A stretch of 24,888 bases of DNA from JACCTH01 sp050741915 (lineage in GTDB: Bacteria; Actinomycetota; Acidimicrobiia; Spongiisociales; ZC4RG35). Under the pieces are notes generated by a model. That model was given only the letters and a program-made list of their open reading frames with translations, had not been told where the DNA came from and did no database searches. The first letter of the stretch is position 1. Every line of letters begins with the position of its first letter. This document shows, in pieces, positions 6,762 through 14,508 of the stretch. Location of the stretch: the NCBI GenBank assembly GCA_050741915.1, contig JBOGEX010000121.1, forward strand, positions 1-24,888, read 5' to 3'. The translations under genes were made by a program, and so were the position numbers.

Positions 6762-8236
6762 CAACCGACGCCCTTCAGATACGGCAACAACCCATGACGG
6801 CCACCTTCGCGTCCATAACCCGACTCCTTGTAGCCCCCGAACGGTGAGGCAGGGTCGAACTTGTTGTAGGTGTTGGCCCACACCACCCCCGCCTTGAGTT
6901 GGTCGGCCATCCACAGGATGCGCGAGCCCTTGGTGGTCCACACCCCGGCCGAAAGTCCGTACGGGGTGTTGTTGGCCTTTTCCACCGCTTCTTCGGGGGT
7001 GCGGAAGCTCATGATCGAAAGCACCGGTCCGAAGATCTCCTCCTGGGCGATGCGGTGGCTTTGGGACACGCCGGTGAAAAGGGTGGGGACAAACCAGAAC
7101 CCGTTGCGGGGCAAGACACAGTCGGGTTGGTAGATCTCCGCGCCTTCCTCTCGCCCCGCCTCCACCAACTCGGTGATCCGCGCCAGTTGCTCGGCCGAGT
7201 TGATCGCCCCCACGTCGGTGTTCTTGTCGAGGGGATCACCCACCCGCAGGGTCGAGAGCCGGCGCTTGAGCTTTTCGACAAAACGATCGTGAATGGTTTC
7301 CTGGACGAAGAGGCGGCTACCGGCACAACAGACATGACCCTGGTTGAAGAAGATGCCGTTGATCACCCCCTCGATGGCCTGATCGAGCGGAGCGTCATCG
7401 AAGATCACATGGGCGGCCTTGCCGCCCAACTCCAAGGTGAGCCGCTTTCCGGTGCCCACCAGGCTTTCGGCGATGCGCTTTCCCACCGAGGTCGAACCGG
7501 TAAACGCCACCTTGTCGACGTCGGCATGCTCCACCAAGGCCGCCCCGGTCTCCCCCGCCCCGGTGACGATGTTGATCACCCCGGGGGGGAGCCCGGCCTC
7601 CGCGGCGAGGGCAGCAAAGGTCAGCGCCGAGAGCGGCGTGGTCTCGGCCGGCTTGAGGACAACGGTGTTGCCGGCTGCGAGGGCGGGGGCGATCTTCCAG
7701 GCCAGCATCATCAATGGGAAGTTCCAGGGGATTACCTGACCGGCCACTCCCAACGGCTTCGGCTCTAGGCCGGGAAAGGCGTATTCGAGCTTGTCGGCCC
7801 ACCCGGCGTAATAGAAGAAGTGAGCGGCAACGAGCGGCAGGTCGACGTCCCGGGACTCCTTGATGGGCTTGCCACCGTCGAGAGTCTCCAACACAGCCAG
7901 CTCCCGCGAACGCTCCTGGACCATGCGCGCAACTCGGAAGAGGTACTTCGCCCGCTCTTTTCCCGGTAGGTCGCCCCATCCATCCTCAAAGGCGGCCCGG
8001 GCCGCTTTGACTGCCCGACCGATGTCGACGGAATTGGCTTCGGCTACCTCCGCCAGCTTCTCCTCGTTGGCGGGATTGATGGTGGGGAAGTACTTTTTCG
8101 AGGCCGGAGCGCGGAACTTGCCGTCGATGAAGAGCCCGTACCGAGGCTCGAGCTCGACGATCGCGGCGGATTCCCGGCTCTCGGCGTACGACCACCCCAG
8201 GGCCGGGGTCGCCGGCAGGTTCGCTGACAACTTCAA
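6761..8236 (-). CDS. NAD(P)-dependent aldehyde dehydrogenase (catalytic subunit)
   Basis: A full-length (491 residues) ALDH oxidising an aldehyde to an acid with NAD(P)+. All active-site motifs are present: PWNFP (Asn172), LKPAE (Lys195), FTGSTSVGK (246-253), LELGG (Glu269), and FNQGHVCCAGSR with the nucleophile at Cys303. The TTG start at 8236 overlaps the deoC stop (TTGA), and its own stop overlaps the half-ALDH start. All three genes are therefore translationally coupled. DeoC releases acetaldehyde from deoxyribose-5-phosphate, so acetaldehyde is a reasonable but unproven substrate. The paired half-ALDH supports placement in the ALDH16 group. Confidence 0.92.
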   Translation of the reverse strand: MKLSANLPATPALGWSYAESRESAAIVELEPRYGLFIDGKFRAPASKKYFPTINPANEEKLAEVAEANSVDIGRAVKAARAAFEDGWGDLPGKERAKYLFRVARMVQERSRELAVLETLDGGKPIKESRDVDLPLVAAHFFYYAGWADKLEYAFPGLEPKPLGVAGQVIPWNFPLMMLAWKIAPALAAGNTVVLKPAETTPLSALTFAALAAEAGLPPGVINIVTGAGETGAALVEHADVDKVAFTGSTSVGKRIAESLVGTGKRLTLELGGKAAHVIFDDAPLDQAIEGVINGIFFNQGHVCCAGSRLFVQETIHDRFVEKLKRRLSTLRVGDPLDKNTDVGAINSAEQLARITELVEAGREEGAEIYQPDCVLPRNGFWFVPTLFTGVSQSHRIAQEEIFGPVLSIMSFRTPEEAVEKANNTPYGLSAGVWTTKGSRILWMADQLKAGVVWANTYNKFDPASPFGGYKESGYGREGGRHGLLPYLKGVG

Positions 8237-9195
8237 TCCTTCGTGAAGTAATCGGCCGATTGATAGCGGCCGGTCTTGAGCCAGCGGATTTGCATCAGGA
8301 CATCGTTGAGCAGGGTCGAGGCGCCGAACCTAAACCAGTCCGGTGTCATCCACGACGAACCCAGGGTCTCGTTGAGAACGACCAGATAACGGATGGCGTC
8401 CTTCGCGGTTCGGATCCCTCCGGCCGGTTTCATTCCGACCTGGACACCCGTGGCCCCGTAGAAGTCTCTGACCGCTTCTAGCATCACCAGCGTCACCGGC
8501 AGAGTGGCAGCGGGCTGGATCTTTCCGGTCGAGGTCTTGATGAAGTCGGCCCCCGCCGCCATCGCCAGCATCGATGCTCTTCGCACTTGGTCGTACGAAC
8601 CGAGCTCGCCGGTCTCGAGGATCACCTTGAGATGAGCTTTCTCGCCGCAGGCTTCCTTCACTTGTCGGACGTCGTCGAACACCCGTAAGTACTCACCGGA
8701 GAGAAACGCTCCCCGATCGATGACCATGTCGATCTCGTGCGCGCCCATCTCCACCACCCTGGCTGTCTCGGCCACCTTCGATTTGGTGTCGAGCTGGCCG
8801 GAAGGAAAGTAGGTCGCCACCGACGCAACCTTGACCTTGCTCCCCGCCACCGCCTCCCGGGCGTGAGGCACCATCGCCGGGTAGACGCACACCGCCGCCA
8901 CTGAGGGAACCGTTGGGTCGGTGGGGTCGGGCCGGATTGCCTTGGCCGACATCTGCGCCACCTTCCCCGGCGTGTCCTTTCCCTCGAGGGTGGTGAGATC
9001 CATCATCCGCACTGCCAACAGCAAGGCCTCCATCTTCGAATCTCTTTTGATGGAGCGAGTTGAGAGAGAGGCGACCCGCTCTTCCACTCCCACCTCATCG
9101 GTGCTGGGGACCGATCGGAGGAATGAAGCGAGGGTGGCGTTGCTGATCCGGGCGGGAAGGACCGACGTGCGGTCGGGGGCTACTGCGAGCGCCAT
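8233..9195 (-). CDS. deoC: deoxyribose-phosphate aldolase
   Basis: Class I aldolase cleaving 2-deoxyribose-5-phosphate to glyceraldehyde-3-phosphate and acetaldehyde in deoxynucleoside breakdown. The Schiff-base Lys is in FIKTSTGK (Lys220), the second active-site Lys is in GMKPAGGIRT (Lys256), and EIDMVID (about 154-160) carries the conserved Asp. At 320 residues it belongs to the long DeoC group with a ~60-residue N-terminal extension. The ATG at 9195 has no ribosome site before it. A TTGACA…TAACGT promoter-like pair ends seven bases upstream, which would give a leaderless mRNA. It is followed without a gap by the two ALDH genes that may dispose of the acetaldehyde. Confidence 0.94.
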   Translation of the reverse strand: MALAVAPDRTSVLPARISNATLASFLRSVPSTDEVGVEERVASLSTRSIKRDSKMEALLLAVRMMDLTTLEGKDTPGKVAQMSAKAIRPDPTDPTVPSVAAVCVYPAMVPHAREAVAGSKVKVASVATYFPSGQLDTKSKVAETARVVEMGAHEIDMVIDRGAFLSGEYLRVFDDVRQVKEACGEKAHLKVILETGELGSYDQVRRASMLAMAAGADFIKTSTGKIQPAATLPVTLVMLEAVRDFYGATGVQVGMKPAGGIRTAKDAIRYLVVLNETLGSSWMTPDWFRFGASTLLNDVLMQIRWLKTGRYQSADYFTKD

Positions 9196-9202
9196 CGCGA
9201 TG

Positions 9203-9229
9203 ACGTTAGCGATGGTGCTTGGCTGTCAA
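9203..9229 (-). promoter_or_regulatory. candidate leaderless promoter of deoC
   Basis: On the minus strand TTGACA (9229-9224) is followed after 15 bases by TAACGT (9208-9203, pattern TANNNT), and the deoC ATG begins seven bases later. Transcription would start at or next to the ATG, which agrees with the missing ribosome site. The -35 box overlaps the cyclase stop codon. The 15-base spacer is shorter than ideal. Confidence 0.4.
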
Positions 9230-10638
9230 TCGACCGCGGTGAGGGCGAGCAAGCGGTATGCCTCGACCGGCTCAGAACGGCCCTTCACCTCGATGCGCCC
9301 GAGGGATTCCACTTTCGCCCCCTCGATCCGGCGCAGGGTGTGGCCGGCGATCACTACCTCCCCGGGCCCGGCTTTGGCCTGAAGACGGGCGGCGACATTG
9401 ACCGCATCGCCAATGACCGTGAACGTACGGCCGCCGGCCGTCCCGAGCACGCCGGCCACGACCGATCCCGTGTTCACGCCGATCCGGAATCGAGGCCAGG
9501 TGGGGTGCGCTCTTGCCACCTCGTCGGCGGTTTCCTGAATCGCTACTGCCGCTCCACAGGCCCGACGAGCATGGTCGGGTTGATTACCCGAGGCGTTGAA
9601 CGTGGCCATGATCGCGTCCCCGATCAACCGATCGATCTCGCCGCCGTATCGGTCAACGACAGGTGGGATCACCTCTGTGTAATAGGTGTTGAGCATGCCC
9701 GCCACGGACTGTGGATGATGGTCTTCTGAGAAGCCGGTGAATCCATGGAGATCGGCGAAGACCACGCTCACCTCGCGCTCGGCCGCGGCGGTATCCGGAA
9801 GGTAGAGACCACTCCAGCGTTCGTCCCGCCATGAGCGTTGCGCCGCCACCGCCACGATGACGAAGGCGATCAGCATCAGCAGATGCCATTCCCACCATGA
9901 CACATGCCAGTTGCGGCCCCAGGCCACCGCCACCAGGGCTTCGGCCAAGAGCGTGTAGGCCGCCGCCATCGCCAAAGGGAGCGGTGAGGCGTGGTGGCGA
10001 GGTATGCGTAGGTAACGCGCCACGGCCACGCAATAAAGAAGGACTCCCACTGCCGCAAGGATGAGCAACGAGCCTGAGGCCCGCTCGGGGGCGGCGGGGT
10101 TGTCGAGCGGGCCCCAACGGGCAAGCGAGGCCACCGCCCAGGCCAGCATCAAAGCGACCAATGCCGCCCTCAGCACCTGGGCCTTTCGAATGATCGAGCG
10201 GGCCATCCCCCGGTCGGGTTGGGCGCTCGAAGCGGCGGCAAAAAGCGACGACACCACTAATCCGATCGGAGTAGCGAGAGCGAAGCCGGCGTTGGCAGTA
10301 GCGAGCATCACCCCGGGCGTCGCCAGCGCATGCAAGCCAAGGAAACCGGCTGCAGAAAGGAACGAGAGCGAGATGAGGAAGATCCGGGCGTCGCCGCGCC
10401 GGTGGGCGGCACCGGCGGTGCCGTAAGCCAGGGCTGCATTGATCCCGCCGGCGGCGAGAACGAGCCAGAAGTGGGAGGGATGGTGCTCCCACACCCCGTC
10501 GAGCTCGGGGCGAGCGATGAGCAACGCCAGCCCGAGGAGCGGCAACAAGAGAAACCCGGCGGCAAGACCGAGGCGATGGTGATCGGGGGGTGCGGACTTT
10601 GGGCCGATGCCCTCTGGCTCCGAGCCGGCGGCGGTCAT
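9226..10638 (-). CDS. membrane-anchored class III adenylate/guanylate cyclase
   Basis: This 470-residue protein has an N-terminal membrane domain of about seven to eight hydrophobic segments (residues 22-265) and a C-terminal cytoplasmic class III cyclase domain (about 287-465). Metal-binding Asp296 (FADLHGF) and Asp341 (IGDAIMA) and the transition-state pair Asn414/Arg418 (DAVNVAARL) are present, so it should be active. The adenine-selecting Lys position, normally KxIGD, is Arg337 here (RLIGD), so base specificity is uncertain. The membrane part may sense a signal. The deoC cluster starts 30 bases downstream on the same strand; whether they share a transcript is unclear because deoC has its own promoter-like site. 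Confidence 0.88.
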   Translation of the reverse strand: MTAAGSEPEGIGPKSAPPDHHRLGLAAGFLLLPLLGLALLIARPELDGVWEHHPSHFWLVLAAGGINAALAYGTAGAAHRRGDARIFLISLSFLSAAGFLGLHALATPGVMLATANAGFALATPIGLVVSSLFAAASSAQPDRGMARSIIRKAQVLRAALVALMLAWAVASLARWGPLDNPAAPERASGSLLILAAVGVLLYCVAVARYLRIPRHHASPLPLAMAAAYTLLAEALVAVAWGRNWHVSWWEWHLLMLIAFVIVAVAAQRSWRDERWSGLYLPDTAAAEREVSVVFADLHGFTGFSEDHHPQSVAGMLNTYYTEVIPPVVDRYGGEIDRLIGDAIMATFNASGNQPDHARRACGAAVAIQETADEVARAHPTWPRFRIGVNTGSVVAGVLGTAGGRTFTVIGDAVNVAARLQAKAGPGEVVIAGHTLRRIEGAKVESLGRIEVKGRSEPVEAYRLLALTAVD

Positions 10639-10788
10639 ACCGTCAACGTATCACCGCTTTCGGCCGGGAGTTTGTGAACCCTGAGTTGATACGGCTGTCA
10701 AGAGCGGCGGTCAGAGCCATGCCTGCATCGTACCGACTTGTCCTCGTCAAGACCTCCGGCTGCTGAGACGTCGGTCCGGTTTGACATC

Positions 10789-11577
10789 TCAAGACGAAGC
10801 GCCGGTGTAATGCTGCAGCGACCAGGTCCACAATCGGGCTGTGACAACGAGAAGCAGAGCTGCCACGGCTATCGCCACCGCCACCAACCGCCACGATCCC
10901 CGTCCGAGGAGTGCGTCGGCCGGAAAGGTCGTCAGCATCGCCACTGGAATTGCGAAAGTGAGAAGGGCTCGCACGATCCCCCGATACATCTGCACGGGAA
11001 AGCGGCCGGCCTCGACCATTCCTTGTATCAAATCGTCAAGACCTTCTGAGCCGATCGCCCAAATAGCCAGGCACTGCACCGCCAGCGCCACGGCATACAT
11101 CACCACCATTCCGGCCAAAAGAAGAACGACGAAACCCAACAAGTCGACGAGCACGACCGGCTCGCCTCGCCGCGCCAGCGCTACCGCCACAAGACCTAAG
11201 CCAAGGACAGGGTCGAGAAAGTTGTAGACCCCGACGTGCCGAAAGCTGACCATGAACTGGCTCGAGATCGGCTTGGTGAGAAGGAAGTCGAGAGTCCCCA
11301 ATCTGATGTATTCGGTCATTCGGGCGAGATTCGGTTGAATGACGGCCTGTCGACCTCCGTTGAGGGCGAAGAAGAGCCCCATTACCACCAGTAACTCGTC
11401 ATAGGTCCAACCGCGGATGGAGGGCGCGAAGCGGAAATAAGCACCGGCTCCGAGCGCCGCCCACACCAGCCAGAAGAAGCTGAGTGCAGCGTTGGCCCAG
11501 AAGCCGGTTCGATACTCAAGCTCGGTTGCCAGAGTGTTCCCCCAGAAAATTCGGAGAAGATGTAGGTAGCGCCTCAT
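10789..11577 (-). CDS. ABC-2 type export permease, second subunit
   Basis: The start is the ATG at 11577 overlapping the upstream permease stop (ATGA). This drops 13 residues of a longer frame and gives 262 residues beginning MRRYLHLLRIFWGN. It has six hydrophobic segments and the family pattern of the ABC-2 permease group usually paired with a DrrA-like ATPase (FANxGR-like region ALNGGRQAVIQP, then LGTLDFLLTKPI). It is the last gene of a three-gene set with the second permease and ATPase. The transported substrate is not known; relatives export drugs, lipids or polysaccharides. Confidence 0.85.
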   Translation of the reverse strand: MRRYLHLLRIFWGNTLATELEYRTGFWANAALSFFWLVWAALGAGAYFRFAPSIRGWTYDELLVVMGLFFALNGGRQAVIQPNLARMTEYIRLGTLDFLLTKPISSQFMVSFRHVGVYNFLDPVLGLGLVAVALARRGEPVVLVDLLGFVVLLLAGMVVMYAVALAVQCLAIWAIGSEGLDDLIQGMVEAGRFPVQMYRGIVRALLTFAIPVAMLTTFPADALLGRGSWRLVAVAIAVAALLLVVTARLWTWSLQHYTGASS

Positions 11578-12365
11578 CCCCCCACCGCTTGGAATTTCTT
11601 GATACCCGTCTGCCATCCGAGGCGGTACAAAAGCAAGAACAGCCCAATCCAGGCCAAGGTGATGGTGAAGCCGATCGCGATCTCGGCTGGCGCCAGCCGA
11701 TCAAGCAGAATCTCGAGCGGAAAGCCCATGGAGGAACGGAACGGCAAGAGTCGACCTGCCGCCGCCACCGGGCTCGGCATCAATGCGAGCGGAGCAATCC
11801 AGCCCGACAGAAACGCACCCGCCCCCCACCATAGGGAGTAGACGTTGGCGGCTTGGGTGGTCCGAAAGCCGATCGTGGCAAAAGCCATGGACATCAACAT
11901 GTTGAGAAAGAACCCCGAAGACGCCGCCCCTACCACGAGTGCCCATTCGAATGGAGAGATTCGATAGGTGAGATCGGGAATCCAAAAGGTCAAGATCCCC
12001 AGCAGCGGCACCAGGACGGCAATAACCACCGCCTTGAATCCGATCTCTTCGGTGAGGTACTGATGGAAGGGGTCGATGGGCTTGAGCAATTTGAAGGAGA
12101 GGTTGCCGCTCCGCAGATCTCGGTCCCATGCGTAGGTCAAGAAGCTGGTGGTCGTGTGATTCAGCAAAGCGGCGCCGGCGTAGTAGGAGACGAAGTCGGC
12201 CCGGTCCCAACCGGCCGTCGGCCCGACCTCATCCACCACTGCCAGCCACACCGCCATCAACAGCAGAGGAAACAATGAAGAGAGAATCCAGATTGTCAGT
12301 CGGGCACGGTAAGCCAGCCCCACCCCGACGTGGGCGCGCAGCAGTGCCCTGTAGGCAGTGATCAC
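11574..12365 (-). CDS. ABC-2 type export permease, first subunit
   Basis: A 263-residue membrane protein with six hydrophobic segments and the motif LRSGNLSFKLLKPIDPFHQY (about 82-101). That motif is typical of the ABC-2 permeases that come in unequal pairs. The GTG start at 12365 overlaps the ATPase stop (GTGA), and its own stop overlaps the next permease start. The two permeases are related but clearly different and should form a heterodimer with two copies of the ATPase. Confidence 0.86.
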   Translation of the reverse strand: MITAYRALLRAHVGVGLAYRARLTIWILSSLFPLLLMAVWLAVVDEVGPTAGWDRADFVSYYAGAALLNHTTTSFLTYAWDRDLRSGNLSFKLLKPIDPFHQYLTEEIGFKAVVIAVLVPLLGILTFWIPDLTYRISPFEWALVVGAASSGFFLNMLMSMAFATIGFRTTQAANVYSLWWGAGAFLSGWIAPLALMPSPVAAAGRLLPFRSSMGFPLEILLDRLAPAEIAIGFTITLAWIGLFLLLYRLGWQTGIKKFQAVGG

Positions 12366-13342
12366 CTTTCAGCGAATACCTGGCGGATGACGTCTTCGAT
12401 CTGGGGCTCTTCGATTGAGATGTCCTCCACCGCCAGCTCGGCCAGAAGCCGAGCGGCCACCTCTCTGGTGGCATGGCGAGCCACCCTTATTGAAGCTGTC
12501 GGCCCCTCAGCGTGTTCCACCTCGCCAAACTCTTCCAGCCGTTGCTTCGGCACCGCCTCCGACATCGCGACTTTGACAATCCGATAGGGTGCAGTCTTTT
12601 CGACCAGCTCATCGAGATTGCCGTCGAAGCGGATGCGACCTTGATCAATCACGATCACCCGTTGCGCCAGCGCACTGACGTCGGCCATGTAATGGCTGGT
12701 CAGAAGAACAGTGGCCAGGTGCCGACGGTTGTAGTCGAAGAGGAATCGACGGACCGCGGCTGCCGCGGTGACGTCGAGCCCAAGCGTTGGCTCGTCGAGG
12801 AATAGAACCGAAGGCCTGTGCAGCAGCGCGGCTGCGAGCTCGCATCGCATGCGTTCTCCCAGGCTGAGGTTGCGAACAGGTTTGCCCAAATAGGGCGAGA
12901 GCTCGAGTAGTTCCACCAGCTCCTCCAGGGCGATTCGAAACTCGGGCTCGGGGATCCGGTAGATCGCCTGGTTGACCAGGAATGTCTCCATCGCCGGCAG
13001 ATCCCAAAAGAGCTGATTGCGTTGGCCCATCACCAGGGTGAACGAGCGCAGAAACTCAGTCCGGCGCTGATGAGGGACGAAACCGAGCACAGCTGACGAT
13101 CCGGACGTGGGGTGGAGCAACCCCGAAAGGCACTTCAAGGTGGTGGTCTTGCCTGCCCCATTCGGTCCGAGGAAGCCAACCATCTCTCCCGGCTCGATCG
13201 AGAAGCTGACTCCGTCAACCGCTCGTACGTCGACGTATCTACGTCGGAAGAAGCTCCTGACGCCCGCTGCCAGTCCTGCATCGCGCTGATGCACTCGAAA
13301 GTGTTTGACCAGCTGATCGACTTTGACCACCGGCTCTGTCAC
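12362..13342 (-). CDS. ABC transporter ATP-binding protein (DrrA-like exporter ATPase)
   Basis: This 326-residue ATPase shows Walker A GPNGAGKTT (59-67), a signature LSLGERMRCE (159-168), Walker B VLFLDEPTLGLD (179-190), and the switch His in TSHYM (His217). A ~90-residue C-terminal extension after residue 235 is usual for this exporter group. It energises the two ABC-2 permeases encoded immediately downstream with overlapping codons. The GTG start at 13342 gives the normal N-terminus (MTEPVVKVDQLVKHF). Upstream is a 167-bp region shared with the divergent LacI-type gene, including a 14-bp palindrome that could control it. Confidence 0.93.
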   Translation of the reverse strand: MTEPVVKVDQLVKHFRVHQRDAGLAAGVRSFFRRRYVDVRAVDGVSFSIEPGEMVGFLGPNGAGKTTTLKCLSGLLHPTSGSSAVLGFVPHQRRTEFLRSFTLVMGQRNQLFWDLPAMETFLVNQAIYRIPEPEFRIALEELVELLELSPYLGKPVRNLSLGERMRCELAAALLHRPSVLFLDEPTLGLDVTAAAAVRRFLFDYNRRHLATVLLTSHYMADVSALAQRVIVIDQGRIRFDGNLDELVEKTAPYRIVKVAMSEAVPKQRLEEFGEVEHAEGPTASIRVARHATREVAARLLAELAVEDISIEEPQIEDVIRQVFAER

Positions 13343-13368
13343 GGCGGTCGAGAGTAGGGGAGCACTCC

Positions 13369-13382
13369 CATCCGGCCGGATG
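13369..13382. promoter_or_regulatory. 14-bp perfect palindrome upstream of the ABC exporter genes
   Basis: CATCCGGCCGGATG is a perfect inverted repeat, 27 bp before the GTG of the ATPase gene in the divergent intergenic region. It differs in sequence from the LacI-type operators nearby. It could bind a separate regulator of the exporter operon. GC-rich palindromes of this length also arise by chance, so confidence is modest. Confidence 0.35.
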
Positions 13383-13449
13383 AATTTTCCCTCGACAAAG
13401 CCGACCTCGAGAACGCGAAAAAAAAGCTTCGCTGGTGCTGCACATCGCC

Positions 13450-13463
13450 TTGAAAGGTTTCAA
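13450..13463. promoter_or_regulatory. LacI-family operator O1
   Basis: TTGAAAGGTTTCAA is a near-perfect palindrome with one central mismatch, of the LacI/CcpA-type size and style. Its centre lies 22 bp (two helical turns) from O2, on the same DNA face, 53 bp before the regulator start. The TTGAAA half could also serve as a -35 box. Confidence 0.6.
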
Positions 13464-13472
13464 GATAGGCAC

Positions 13473-13484
13473 TGAAACGTTTCA
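13473..13484. promoter_or_regulatory. LacI-family operator O2
   Basis: TGAAACGTTTCA is a perfect 12-bp palindrome with a central CG, the hallmark of LacI-family sites. It lies 25 bp before the GTG of the LacI-type gene. With O1 it suggests cooperative binding by the encoded regulator, shutting off its own transcript and so the coupled sugar genes. Confidence 0.68.
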
Positions 13485-13509
13485 AGCCGGATAAATCAAG
13501 AAACTCAGG

Positions 13510-14508
13510 GTGCCAAGAACGACCATCCAACAGGTGAGCGATCGGGCGGGGGTGTCGATCGGCACTGTCTCTAACGTCCTTAACGCCCCCCATCTGGTCG
13601 CCGACCCGACCAGGGCCCGGGTTCTCACGGCTATCAACGAGCTCGACTACCGGCCCAGCCGGGCAGCACGCAGCCTCCAAGCCCGACGGACCTATCTCAT
13701 TGGGTATCGCCTTCCGGCTGCGGGACAGAACACAGCCCTCGATGTTTTTCTCCACTCGCTCGTTACCGCCGCAGCCGGTCATGGACTCGAGATCGCACTC
13801 TTTTCGCCCAGAGTGGGGGAATCCGAGCTTGAGTCCTATCGCCGTTTGATCCGTTCGGGAGATGTCGATGGTTTGGTGCTCTCGGAGACCAACTACCAGG
13901 ATCCCCGTGTCCGCATGCTGGCCGAAGCCGGTTTTCCGTACGTCACCTTCGGAAGGACCCTCGAGGGGCAGCCGTCTTCGTGGGTCGATGTCGACGGCGC
14001 CGCCGGCATGCGCCAGGTGGTTGATCACCTAACGGCCCAAGGCCACGAAAAGATCACGATGGTCGCCTGGCCCCAAGGATCTGAGAGCGGCGACGATCGG
14101 GTACGGGGCTTTAGCTCGTCGCTCCGATCGGGAACGGACTCGACGGTCATCCGAATCGCAGGCGGGTTCTCGAACGGACTCGCTCTCGGACGGGAGCTGT
14201 TGGACCAAGCGCATCGACCGACAGCCATCGCCGCCGTGGAGGACGGCCTCGCCTTGGGTCTGATGGCCGCGGCCGCCGAGATGGGAATGAAGGTGGGCGT
14301 CGACGTCGCCCTGGCCGGATTCGACGACTCGGCTGCGGCCAGCCTCGTCTCGCCGGGACTCACCAGCGTCCGCCAGCCCATGGATCAGGTGGCCAAGAGC
14401 CTGGTCGACGCCCTCGTTTCACTTTTGGCGGGCGACTCGGCTCGGCACACCACCCTTCTCACCCCCGACCTGGTTATCCGCGGAAGCACCGGCGGGCCCA
14501 ACCTGTGA
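13510..14508 (+). CDS. LacI-family transcriptional regulator of the sugar operon
   Basis: This 332-residue regulator has the N-terminal helix-turn-helix (TIQQVSDRAGVSIGTVSNVL, residues 5-24) and the hinge (YRPSRAARSLQA). A periplasmic-binding-protein-like sensor domain follows, with family motifs DGLVLSE, FVTFGRT-like YVTFGR and ALAGFDDS. The GTG start at 13510 matches the usual LacI N-terminus. Two palindromic operators lie just upstream, so it probably represses its own operon. The stop overlaps the GH65 phosphorylase start (GTGA). The inducer is probably the disaccharide or a product, but the sequence does not say which. Confidence 0.92.
   Translation: MPRTTIQQVSDRAGVSIGTVSNVLNAPHLVADPTRARVLTAINELDYRPSRAARSLQARRTYLIGYRLPAAGQNTALDVFLHSLVTAAAGHGLEIALFSPRVGESELESYRRLIRSGDVDGLVLSETNYQDPRVRMLAEAGFPYVTFGRTLEGQPSSWVDVDGAAGMRQVVDHLTAQGHEKITMVAWPQGSESGDDRVRGFSSSLRSGTDSTVIRIAGGFSNGLALGRELLDQAHRPTAIAAVEDGLALGLMAAAAEMGMKVGVDVALAGFDDSAAASLVSPGLTSVRQPMDQVAKSLVDALVSLLAGDSARHTTLLTPDLVIRGSTGGPNL

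Noticed and set aside
13426..13443. A-run flanked by GCGAA/TTCGC as a terminator
   Set aside because: The five-pair stem is interrupted by a long A-rich loop and no T-run follows it; it lies upstream of genes, not after one.
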